Shown: piece by piece, positions 1-5,705 of the stretch
Layout: each line of letters opens with the position of its first letter
How positions within the stretch are numbered: position 1 is the stretch's first letter
Source of the DNA: Candidatus Nitrotoga sp. CP45
GTDB lineage: Bacteria > Bacteroidota > Bacteroidia > Flavobacteriales > Flavobacteriaceae
NCBI GenBank assembly: GCA_943329165.2
Contig: CALQCV020000118.1
Location: 1 to 6,471, forward strand
Length of the DNA: 6,471 nucleotides
Reading direction: 5' to 3'
Position numbers and translations under genes: made by a program
Notes under the pieces: generated by a model
Database searches by the model: none
What the model saw: the letters and a program-made list of their open reading frames with translations, nothing else
What the model was told of the DNA's origin: nothing

Positions 1-57
1 AGAGCAAAAGGAAGACATAAATTGACTGTATCTTCTGAACCAAGACACAAAAAATAA
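1..57 (+). CDS. rpmH: 50S ribosomal protein L34, C-terminal end (5' part outside the window)
   Basis: Frame 1 is open from the first base and encodes 18 residues, RAKGRHKLTVSSEPRHKK, followed by TAA and, one codon later, a second stop (TGA). This very basic tail matches what I know of the flavobacterial form of ribosomal protein L34, a roughly 53-residue protein of the large ribosomal subunit; RAKGR-KLTVS is typical of its end. About two thirds of the gene lies upstream of the window, so the start and promoter cannot be assessed. A strong terminator 22 bases after the stop suggests the transcript ends here and that carB is transcribed separately. The short length limits certainty, but the match is distinctive. 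Confidence 0.9.
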   Translation, partial: RAKGRHKLTVSSEPRHKK

Positions 58-79
58 TGATTAGTAATTAATCAATACC

Positions 80-112
80 AAGCCGTTACTTTTATTAGTA
101 GCGGCTTTTTTT
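80..112 (+). terminator. Rho-independent terminator of rpmH
   Basis: An 11-base-pair stem pairs 80-90 (AAGCCGTTACT) with 97-107 (AGTAGCGGCTT) around a 6-base loop (TTTATT), followed by T residues to 112. The one non-Watson-Crick pair (86 with 101) is a stable U-G in the plus-strand RNA but a C-A mismatch in the opposite strand, so the hairpin is oriented to end plus-strand transcription from rpmH. Confidence 0.9.
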
Positions 113-141
113 ATAATTTGTTTATAAATATTGATAAATTT

Positions 142-258
142 TAGGAGCTATTTCCCGCTATTCGTTGCAATCTTTTTATTTTTATGCTTCGACAAGCTCA
201 GCAAAAATAAAAAGGATTTCCACTGCCACCTGCCTGCCGGTAGGCAGGTCGGGGCTAG
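142..258. repeat. Composite palindromic intergenic element with two nested inverted repeats
   Basis: The segment begins TAGGAGCTATTTCCCGCTA and ends TCGGGGCTAG. The ends are partly complementary: 142-144 with 255-257, and CCCG at 154-157 with CGGG at 250-253. Inside, AATC at 169-172 can pair with GATT at 215-218, and a long A/T arm at 173-187 pairs with 201-213 apart from a 2-base bulge. The apex is GCTTCGACAAGCTCAGC (186-202), which contains the inverted repeat GCTT/AAGC. A near-perfect G+C-rich palindrome at 228-249 sits in the right arm. I recall similar GGAGCTATTTCCCGCTAT ... GGATTTCCACTGC ... CGGGGCTA elements between genes of many Flavobacterium genomes, but could not search for copies. 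No T-tract follows the G+C-rich palindrome, so it does not look like a terminator. Function is unknown. Confidence 0.65.
228..249. repeat. G+C-rich 22-base palindrome nested in the intergenic element
   Basis: CCTGCCTGCCGGTAGGCAGG (229-248) is flanked by A228 and T249, which also pair. It is self-complementary except for one G/T position (236 against 241). It stands out against the A+T-rich surroundings. It appears to be an insertion between CACTGC and TCGGGGCTA of the larger element, which would make it a separate small repeat family, though that is inference. Confidence 0.75.
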
Positions 259-294
259 AAACAAAAGCATAAAAAAACACAACTAAACAAACAA

Positions 295-385
295 AATCTA
301 AGAAATCTAAGTAGTCTAACACCCGAGACCAAAGGTCCAACGAAGCGAAGTTAATCTAAAAATCTAAGAAGTCTAAAAATCTAAC
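295..385 (+). repeat. Short direct repeats (ARTCTAA, 8-9-base period) in the carB leader
   Basis: Seven copies of A(A/G)TCTAA start at 295, 304, 313, 353, 361, 370 and 378, ending just before the carB start. The two clusters are separated by 32 bases (321-352) of different composition containing the small inverted repeat GACC-AAA-GGTC (327-337) and CGAAGCGAAG. No Shine-Dalgarno sequence, TAnnTTTG promoter element or recognisable riboswitch is visible between the rpmH terminator and carB. The carB promoter must lie in 113-389, but I cannot place it. Confidence 0.7.
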
Positions 386-389
386 TACA

Positions 390-3242
390 ATGCCCAAATA
401 CAACTCCATCAAATCGTTTTTAATCATAGGTTCAGGTCCAATTGTAATTGGCCAGGCCTGCGAATTTGATTATGCCGGTTCCCAATCGGCACGCTCCATT
501 CGTGAAGAAGGAATCGAAGTCATTCTAATCAATTCCAATCCAGCAACCATTATGACCGATCCAAGCATGGCCGATCATATATACTTATTGCCATTAACTA
601 CTAAATCCATTATCCAAATCCTAAAAGAGCATCCGCAGATTGATGCAGTTTTGCCAACAATGGGAGGACAAACAGCTTTAAATTTGTGTTTGGAAGCTGA
701 CGAAAAAGGAATTTGGGAAGACTTTGGTGTGCGATTAATTGGTGTTGATGTAAACGCTATCAACGTTACCGAAGATCGAGAACAATTCAAACAGTTGCTT
801 AAAAAAATAGGAATACCATCAGCACCTGCCGAAATTTGTACTTCTTTCCTCCGGGGAAAAGAAATTGCTCAAGATTTTGGGTTTCCGCTAGTAATACGTC
901 CTTCGTTTACACTTGGTGGAACGGGAGCAGCATTTGTTCACACCAAAGAAGAATTTGATGAAAAACTAACTTACGGATTAGAAATGTCTCCAATCCATGA
1001 AGTGCTTATTGACAAGGCATTAATTGGTTGGAAAGAATACGAATTGGAATTGCTTCGCGATAAAAACGATAATGTAGTAATCATATGCTCGATTGAAAAT
1101 ATGGATCCCATGGGAATCCATACCGGAGATTCGATTACGGTTGCACCAGCTATGACTTTGTCTGACACAACCTTTCAAAAGATGCGCGACATGGCGATAT
1201 TGATGATGCGTTCTATCGGTAATTTTGCCGGAGGTTGTAACGTGCAGTTTGCTGTTTCACCTGACGAAAAAGAAGATATTGTTGCGATAGAAATCAATCC
1301 GCGAGTTTCACGTTCCTCAGCATTGGCATCAAAAGCGACGGGTTATCCAATTGCAAAAGTAGCTTCTAAACTGGCTTTAGGATATCACTTAGATGAACTG
1401 CCAAACCAAATTACCAAATCTACGTCAGCATTATTTGAACCAACATTGGATTACGTAATCGTAAAGATTCCGCGTTGGAATTTTGATAAATTTGAAGGCG
1501 CCGACAGAACCTTGGGATTGCAAATGAAATCGGTCGGGGAGGTTATGGGTATTGGACGTTCATTCCAAGAAGCTTTACATAAAGCAACACAATCTCTTGA
1601 AATCAAACGCAACGGATTAGGAGCTGACGGAAAAGGATACAAGAACTACGAGCAGATAATCGAAAAACTAACGTTTGCAAGTTGGGACAGAGTTTTTGTG
1701 ATTTATGATGCCATTGCAATGGGAATTCCATTAAGCAGAATCCACGAAATTACCAAGATTGATATGTGGTTTTTGAAACAATATGAAGAATTATATACGA
1801 TAGAAAAAGAAATTTCAAAATATAATGTTACGAATCTTCCAAAGGAATTATTGTTGGAAGCCAAGCAAAAAGGGTATGGAGACAGACAGATTGCCCACAT
1901 GCTAAAATGTTTGGAAAGCCAAGTAAATAAACTGCGCGATGATATGAATGTCAAGCGTGTTTACAAATTGGTTGATACTTGTGCGGCCGAATTTAAAGCG
2001 TTAACGCCTTATTACTATTCTACCTTTGAAGCTGAAATTGAAACAGCAACCGGAGAACGTTATGTACATAACGAAAGTATAGTTACCGATAAAAAGAAAG
2101 TAGTTGTATTGGGTTCGGGACCAAATCGAATCGGACAAGGAATTGAGTTCGATTATTCCTGTGTACACGGCGTTTTGGCTGCCAAAGAATGTGGTTATGA
2201 AACCATCATGATTAACTGTAATCCGGAAACGGTTTCCACCGATTTTGACACGGCTGATAAATTATACTTTGAACCCGTTTTTTGGGAACACATTTATGAT
2301 ATCATTCGACATGAGAAACCTGAAGGCGTAATCGTTCAGCTTGGTGGTCAAACTGCATTAAAACTATCTGAAAAATTATCAAAATACGGAATCAAAATTC
2401 TTGGAACTTCATTCGATGCATTGGATTTAGCTGAAGACAGAGGAAGATTTTCAGAATTGCTAACCGAACTAAAAATTCCGTTTCCACAATTTGGAATTGC
2501 GGAGAACGCAGACCAAGCTTCAGCATTGGCGGATGTTTTAGACTTTCCTTTACTGGTTCGTCCATCCTATGTTTTGGGAGGACAAGGTATGAAGATTGTC
2601 ATCAACAAGCAGGAATTAGAAGAACACGTTATCGATTTACTTAAAAATATTCCGGGCAATAAATTGCTGTTAGACCATTATTTAGATGGAGCTATTGAAG
2701 CTGAAGCCGATGCCATTTGTGATGGCGAAAATGTTTACATCATCGGAATCATGGAACACATCGAGCCTTGCGGCATCCATTCGGGCGATAGTAATGCCAC
2801 TTTGCCACCGTTTAATTTGGGTGAATTTGTGATGCAGCAAATTAAAGATCACACTAAGAAAATAGCGCTAGCGTTAAGAACTGTTGGGTTAATCAACATA
2901 CAGTTTGCGATAAAAGACGATACAGTTTATATTATTGAAGCCAATCCTAGAGCATCGAGAACGGTGCCTTTTATTGCAAAAGCTTATGGTGAGCCTTATG
3001 TAAATTATGCAACGAAAGTGATGCTTGGAGTGAACAAAGTAACTGATTTTACTTTCAATCCGCAGTTAAAAGGATATGCAATTAAACAACCTGTTTTTTC
3101 GTTTAGTAAATTCAAGGATGTGAACAAAGCACTTGGTCCGGAAATGAAATCAACAGGAGAAAGCATCTTATTCATTGATGATTTGAAAGACGATCAGTTT
3201 TATGAATTGTATTCTCGACGTAAGATGTATTTGAGTAAATAG
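390..3242 (+). CDS. carB: Carbamoyl-phosphate synthase, large (ammonia-handling) subunit, short form
   Basis: This cytoplasmic enzyme makes carbamoyl phosphate from bicarbonate, ATP and ammonia supplied by the glutaminase subunit CarA, feeding pyrimidine and arginine synthesis; carA is not in the window. The 950 residues show the duplicated ATP-grasp architecture. The N-half has the glycine-rich start IGSGPIVIGQACEFDYAG (13-30), EDR (128-130), FPLVIRPSFTLGGTG (165-179) and EINPRVSR (301-308). A linking oligomerisation region spans about 400-550. The C-half has VVVLGSGPNRIGQG (571-584), EDR (682-684), FPLLVRPSYVLGGQG (719-733) and EANPRASR (850-857). The catalytic motifs look intact. The protein stops about where the C-terminal allosteric (MGS-like) domain of the 1073-residue E. 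coli enzyme would begin, so that domain is absent; I recall this length as usual in Flavobacterium. The ATG at 390 fits the family N-terminus and has no Shine-Dalgarno site. Confidence 0.97.
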   Translation: MPKYNSIKSFLIIGSGPIVIGQACEFDYAGSQSARSIREEGIEVILINSNPATIMTDPSMADHIYLLPLTTKSIIQILKEHPQIDAVLPTMGGQTALNLCLEADEKGIWEDFGVRLIGVDVNAINVTEDREQFKQLLKKIGIPSAPAEICTSFLRGKEIAQDFGFPLVIRPSFTLGGTGAAFVHTKEEFDEKLTYGLEMSPIHEVLIDKALIGWKEYELELLRDKNDNVVIICSIENMDPMGIHTGDSITVAPAMTLSDTTFQKMRDMAILMMRSIGNFAGGCNVQFAVSPDEKEDIVAIEINPRVSRSSALASKATGYPIAKVASKLALGYHLDELPNQITKSTSALFEPTLDYVIVKIPRWNFDKFEGADRTLGLQMKSVGEVMGIGRSFQEALHKATQSLEIKRNGLGADGKGYKNYEQIIEKLTFASWDRVFVIYDAIAMGIPLSRIHEITKIDMWFLKQYEELYTIEKEISKYNVTNLPKELLLEAKQKGYGDRQIAHMLKCLESQVNKLRDDMNVKRVYKLVDTCAAEFKALTPYYYSTFEAEIETATGERYVHNESIVTDKKKVVVLGSGPNRIGQGIEFDYSCVHGVLAAKECGYETIMINCNPETVSTDFDTADKLYFEPVFWEHIYDIIRHEKPEGVIVQLGGQTALKLSEKLSKYGIKILGTSFDALDLAEDRGRFSELLTELKIPFPQFGIAENADQASALADVLDFPLLVRPSYVLGGQGMKIVINKQELEEHVIDLLKNIPGNKLLLDHYLDGAIEAEADAICDGENVYIIGIMEHIEPCGIHSGDSNATLPPFNLGEFVMQQIKDHTKKIALALRTVGLINIQFAIKDDTVYIIEANPRASRTVPFIAKAYGEPYVNYATKVMLGVNKVTDFTFNPQLKGYAIKQPVFSFSKFKDVNKALGPEMKSTGESILFIDDLKDDQFYELYSRRKMYLSK

Positions 3243-3270
3243 TATTAAGATAAAAGTATTAAGTATTAAG
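3241..3270 (+). repeat. Three direct copies of AGTATTAAG after carB
   Basis: AGTATTAAG occurs at 3241-3249, 3255-3263 and 3262-3270, the last two overlapping by two bases. The first copy begins inside the carB stop codon and the last runs into the terminator stem. The arrangement resembles the simple repeats before carB and after the DUF2721 gene, but with a different unit. Confidence 0.7.
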
Positions 3271-3295
3271 ACCGTGACTTCGTTACGGTTTTTTT
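3268..3295 (+). terminator. Rho-independent terminator of carB
   Basis: ACCGTGA (3271-3277) pairs with TTACGGT (3283-3289) around the loop CTTCG, and the stem can extend with G-U and A-U pairs from 3268-3270 into the T-tract (3289-3295). The internal G-T position is a G-U pair only in plus-strand RNA, which fits termination of carB. It begins 26 bases after the stop codon. Confidence 0.85.
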
Positions 3296-3307
3296 ATGTC
3301 TTTCTTA

Positions 3308-3376
3308 TTAATTTTTCTCTTCCATCAAATCACTTAAATGCAAACGCAGTGCAGTAACCGAAATACTGATTTCCCA
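3308..3376 (-). pseudogene. Detached duplicate of the 3' end of the DUF2721 gene
   Basis: Read on the minus strand, this stretch encodes WEISISVTALRLHLSDLMEE then KN and two consecutive TAA stops. The first 20 residues are identical to residues 111-130 of the DUF2721 protein encoded at 5098-5508. At base level, 3319-3376 matches 5121-5178 without gaps, 56 of 58 identical; both differences are synonymous Leu codon changes (TTA/TTG and CTG/CTT). Beyond this, this copy lacks a 10-base GAAGGAGAAG-type stretch, giving the ending EEKN instead of EEGEEEKS. Upstream of the Trp codon the frame reaches a stop (TGA) within five codons, so this is only a gene end with no start. It lies between the carB terminator and the delta-60-repeat gene, 50 bases past that gene's stop codon, on the same strand. 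Confidence 0.9.
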
Positions 3377-3426
3377 GACAACGAAATCTCAAATAAATTT
3401 TGGATATCTTAATTTTAGTATCTTCC

Positions 3427-4974
3427 TTAGTTTTTAATCAGTTTTTGGGTATTGGTTTTGTTTTCGCCAAACACTTTTACAAAATAAATTCCTTTTTCTG
3501 CCGAACTCAGGTCTATTTCATTATAGGAATTGTTTACTGTTTTGATTTTCCTGCCTTCAATATTGTAAACTTCAACCTTATTGATTAGGCTATTCGAGGT
3601 AATTTCAATTTTATTAGAAAACGGATTTGGCGTAACCGAAACAACGTCCGGATTGCTGCTTATATTTTGAGTACTAAGCGTTGAAAGATCCCAGACATAT
3701 CGGCGCAGCCTTGAATTTTCCAGCAGTAATGGCTTTCCGTCATCCTGAAGGTAAAGACCTCTCGCAAATTCGTTTGTTCCGGTCACTACATTTAGATAAA
3801 CACCGTTGCTGGAAAAAGAAGTGTCGAGGGTTGTATCTTCCTTAATCCTTGCGAATGCGAAATCATAATTGTTGGTTGAATCACTATTTCGTTTAGTTGT
3901 TGACGCAATGAAATATTTATTGTCGGGCAGCTGCACGATAAAAGGTGCTCCGATAGAATAATGTTCGAACACCGGGATATAGGTTATATTTTTTCCGTCG
4001 GTGCTGAAGGTAGTATCGAGGCTTCCATCGCTATTGAATTGGGCGAAAGCCGCGGAACTGCCTGTGTCACTTAAGTTGCTGCCAACCATCATGATTTTGT
4101 TACCAGTATTAAAGAACAGCTTGCTTGCAGCGAAAGAGCCGCTGGCAAAGTTCACAGTAGACATTCCACCGACACCGAAAGAGGTGTCAAAAGTTCCATT
4201 GCCATTGATTTTGGACAGAGTTACATTTTGACTAGTTCCTGAAACCGTCGTACCGGTTAATAGCATTGCCCCATCGCTTAGCATGTATATATGATTAAAA
4301 TAGTCAGAATCCGCGATTGTTAATTTCAGTATTCCATTGATGGCAAAAGAAGGGTCTAAATTACCGTTTTCTAAAAATCGGAAGGCAACCGCGTCATTTT
4401 TTTGATCTATATCGGCCGTGGTATAGCCCACTGCTACAATCCTGTTGCTAGCATCAACGGCAAGATCTATAAACCTTTCCCTGAACTGGCTTGTGGAGTT
4501 TAATGAGTATTTCACCAAGCCATCGGTACCAAAATTCGTATCCTTAGTACCGTCTGCATTGAAACGGAATACAAAGAAATTATAATAATAGGCAAAACCA
4601 CCAACCTGATAGGTCTGTCCTGCAATAACTATTTTTCCGTCAGATTGCATCGTTACGGTATAAACGTCAAACCTGTCCTTGTAACTTGCCGCAGTATATG
4701 TGGCAATACCATTTGTCGCAAATGAAGTGTCTAAAGTTCCATCTGAATTGAACTTTCTTACACCGAACGCCGGACTAGAATACGGGTAAGACATTGCGAT
4801 GGGATAAGCAATCATTACTTTGTTATCCGGCAGGAAAAGAGAAGTGGAAGTATCTACGTTTATAATGTGAACACCAGCAGTACCGTAAGTAGGGTCGGGC
4901 GCAAACTGGCTAAAAGAGTTTATATTAAAAACCATCAGGCACGCTGTGATTATATAACGTACTATTTTTGACAT
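3427..4974 (-). CDS. Secreted delta-60-repeat (predicted beta-propeller) protein with T9SS type A sorting domain
   Basis: The 515-residue product has an N-terminal signal peptide (about 1-22: basic start, hydrophobic core, then NINSFSQ). Repeats of the form F-N-x-D-G-x-L-D-T-S-F-x-x-x-G follow. The core motif (such as TLDTSF) appears at residues 80, 143, 205, 261, 318 and 382, with a degenerate first copy at 27-30 (DPTY), a spacing of 55-64 residues. These match the delta-60 repeat family. The C-terminal 70 residues (about 445-515: TPNPFSNKIEI, KGIYFVKV, final KLIKN) are a T9SS type A sorting domain, so the protein should cross the outer membrane through the type IX system and be released or anchored at the surface. 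A promoter lies just upstream. The ligand or role is unknown, and no catalytic motif is seen. The gene sits in the probable insertion between carB and the DUF2721 gene. No hairpin terminator follows it. Confidence 0.92.
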   Translation of the reverse strand: MSKIVRYIITACLMVFNINSFSQFAPDPTYGTAGVHIINVDTSTSLFLPDNKVMIAYPIAMSYPYSSPAFGVRKFNSDGTLDTSFATNGIATYTAASYKDRFDVYTVTMQSDGKIVIAGQTYQVGGFAYYYNFFVFRFNADGTKDTNFGTDGLVKYSLNSTSQFRERFIDLAVDASNRIVAVGYTTADIDQKNDAVAFRFLENGNLDPSFAINGILKLTIADSDYFNHIYMLSDGAMLLTGTTVSGTSQNVTLSKINGNGTFDTSFGVGGMSTVNFASGSFAASKLFFNTGNKIMMVGSNLSDTGSSAAFAQFNSDGSLDTTFSTDGKNITYIPVFEHYSIGAPFIVQLPDNKYFIASTTKRNSDSTNNYDFAFARIKEDTTLDTSFSSNGVYLNVVTGTNEFARGLYLQDDGKPLLLENSRLRRYVWDLSTLSTQNISSNPDVVSVTPNPFSNKIEITSNSLINKVEVYNIEGRKIKTVNNSYNEIDLSSAEKGIYFVKVFGENKTNTQKLIKN

Positions 4975-4992
4975 AGGAATTTTATTTTTAAC

Positions 4993-5024
4993 AAAGGTAT
5001 ATAAATAAGTCGCTGATTTTCAAT
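4993..5024 (-). promoter_or_regulatory. Bacteroidota-type promoter (TTG - 21 bp - TAnnTTTG) of the delta-60-repeat gene
   Basis: On the minus strand, TACCTTTG (complement of 4993-5000) matches the -7 consensus TAnnTTTG exactly. A TTG (complement of 5022-5024) lies 21 bases upstream, within the 17-23 spacing known for Bacteroidota housekeeping promoters. The -7 box ends 18 bases before the ATG at 4974, implying a leader of only about ten bases with no Shine-Dalgarno site. Confidence 0.65.
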
Positions 5025-5053
5025 ATATTTCGGCGAAAAAGAGTGTTAAAATT

Positions 5054-5095
5054 AATTACGAGTTAGGAATTACGAGTTACGAATTGTTGAGTTAT
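5054..5095. repeat. 14-base tandem repeat downstream of the DUF2721 gene
   Basis: AATTACGAGTTA is repeated at 5054-5065 and 5068-5079 (14-base period), followed by a degenerate third unit, AATTGTTGAGTTA, at 5082-5094. It begins 3 bases past the DUF2721 stop codon and lies between it and the promoter of the next gene. No rho-independent terminator is visible for the DUF2721 transcript here. Confidence 0.8.
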
Positions 5096-5097
5096 TT

Positions 5098-5508
5098 CTA
5101 CGATTTTTCTTCTTCTCCTTCTTCCATCAAATCACTCAAATGCAAACGAAGTGCAGTAACCGAAATACTGATTTCCCAAAAAGAGATGCCAAGAGAAACA
5201 AGTAATGTTAATAAGCTGGCAGCAAAAAGATAAATTCCCATTGACTGCTGTTCTAAAAATAAACACAGCATAGCAAAAACCGACAGGAACAAACAAAGTA
5301 CTCCAAAAAGCTGCATGTAACGAATGAGTGATAAACGTAGGTTGAGGTTTTTTATTTGGAGTAAGATGCTTTTACTGTGATCTTGGTCATAGGTTTTTTT
5401 TAATCCTCTTACGATTTGAGCAATAGTCAAAAAGCGATTGGTATATGCCAACAATATTAATGAAGTTGCAGAGAAGAGTAAGGCCGGAGTTTCGATGTTG
5501 AGCGTCAT
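5098..5508 (-). CDS. DUF2721-family small integral membrane protein
   Basis: The 136-residue product has three hydrophobic segments (about 8-24, 66-86 and 91-113). The stretch TPALLFSATSLILLAYTNRF (7-26) and the region around residues 50-70 (QIKNLNLRLSLIRYMQLFGV) are typical of the DUF2721 family, conserved inner-membrane proteins of unknown function. A basic cytoplasmic segment (about 25-63) separates the first two membrane spans, and the C-terminal tail is acidic (EEGEEEKS). Length is normal for the family. The ATG at 5508 gives the expected N-terminus and has no Shine-Dalgarno site. Its start is 22 bases after the stop of the preceding small membrane-protein gene on the same strand, suggesting one operon. 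Its last conserved 58 bases are duplicated at 3319-3376. Family assignment is fairly sure; function is not known. Confidence 0.85.
   Translation of the reverse strand: MTLNIETPALLFSATSLILLAYTNRFLTIAQIVRGLKKTYDQDHSKSILLQIKNLNLRLSLIRYMQLFGVLCLFLSVFAMLCLFLEQQSMGIYLFAASLLTLLVSLGISFWEISISVTALRLHLSDLMEEGEEEKS
5121..5178 (-). repeat. 58-base direct repeat, copy inside the intact DUF2721 gene
   Basis: This stretch encodes residues 111-129 of the DUF2721 protein plus the adjoining Glu codon's start and matches 3319-3376 at 56 of 58 positions with no gaps. The differences are both third-position changes in Leu codons. The match ends abruptly on the upstream side at the Trp codon. On the downstream side it continues as ATTTTTCT after a 10-base length difference. 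Confidence 0.92.
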
Positions 5509-5530
5509 GGGAACTATAAAAATGCAATTA

Positions 5531-5704
5531 TCAATTAACTAAACTTTGTATATATGCCAGCAGTCTGGATATGATTCCTCGTTTTTCAGATCTATAGTTG
5601 TCTAGTTTTGTCGCACTTTCAAATGCCTTAAAAGTTGAGACAAAGAATGTTATAAAACATATAAAAACAAAAATGTTAAGTATGATAATATCTAGATTTT
5701 CCAT
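5531..5704 (-). CDS. Small single-pass membrane protein, 57 residues, unknown function
   Basis: ATG at 5704 opens a 57-codon frame ending in TGA at 5531. The product starts MENLDIIILNIFVFICFITF, giving one clear transmembrane helix at about 6-24. It continues with a mixed, mostly basic tail (FKAFESATKLDNYRSEKRG, about 25-43) and ends in an amphipathic stretch rich in Leu and Ile. I do not recognise a family. The ATG lies one base after the TAA of the preceding 59-codon gene, an arrangement typical of coupled translation, and the DUF2721 gene starts 22 bases after its stop. The spacing, same strand and shared membrane character are the main evidence that it is a real gene; there is no Shine-Dalgarno site. 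It may be a small subunit or regulator acting with its neighbours, but that is speculation. Confidence 0.6.
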   Translation of the reverse strand: MENLDIIILNIFVFICFITFFVSTFKAFESATKLDNYRSEKRGIISRLLAYIQSLVN

Positions 5705-5705
5705 A

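Larger units (their letters stand above)
3377..5120. mobile_element. Putative inserted segment carrying the secreted-protein gene, bounded by a 58-base direct repeat
   Basis: The segment lies between the two near-identical 58-base copies of the DUF2721 gene end (3319-3376 and 5121-5178), which are in the same orientation and 1802 bases apart. It contains the delta-60-repeat gene with its own promoter and a short tandem repeat, but no integrase, transposase or terminal inverted repeats. The structure is what a single crossover, or insertion at a gene's 3' end, would leave: one intact gene and one displaced gene end. Recombination between the copies would remove the segment and leave a full-length DUF2721 reading frame ending in EEKN next to carB. 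A local duplication, or homologous exchange with DNA from a related strain, would explain it equally well. That it is mobile is inference. Confidence 0.4.

Noticed and set aside
113..120. ATAATTTG as the -7 element of a carB promoter
   Set aside because: It does not match TAnnTTTG (AT instead of TA), and it overlaps the T-tail of the rpmH terminator, so it is too weak to call.
228..249. G+C-rich palindrome as a terminator
   Set aside because: No T-run follows on either strand, and a proper rpmH terminator is already present at 80-112.
260..389. Riboswitch or pyrimidine-sensing leader for carB
   Set aside because: No conserved riboswitch core, leader peptide or alternative terminator/antiterminator pair could be recognised; only simple repeats and a 4-base-pair inverted repeat are visible.
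575..1954. Several minus-strand open frames of 63-83 codons within carB
   Set aside because: They lie wholly inside an intact, strongly conserved gene on the other strand, show no recognisable protein features and are expected as frame shadows.
3400..4231. Plus-strand frames of 62 and 76 codons overlapping the delta-60-repeat gene
   Set aside because: They are antisense to a clear secreted-protein gene, have no family resemblance, and the repeated composition of that gene explains their openness.
3685..4905. Regularly spaced similar DNA segments resembling a CRISPR or tandem DNA array
   Set aside because: The roughly 170-190-base period matches protein-level delta-60 repeats within one open reading frame; the units are divergent in DNA and there are no short identical repeats with spacers.
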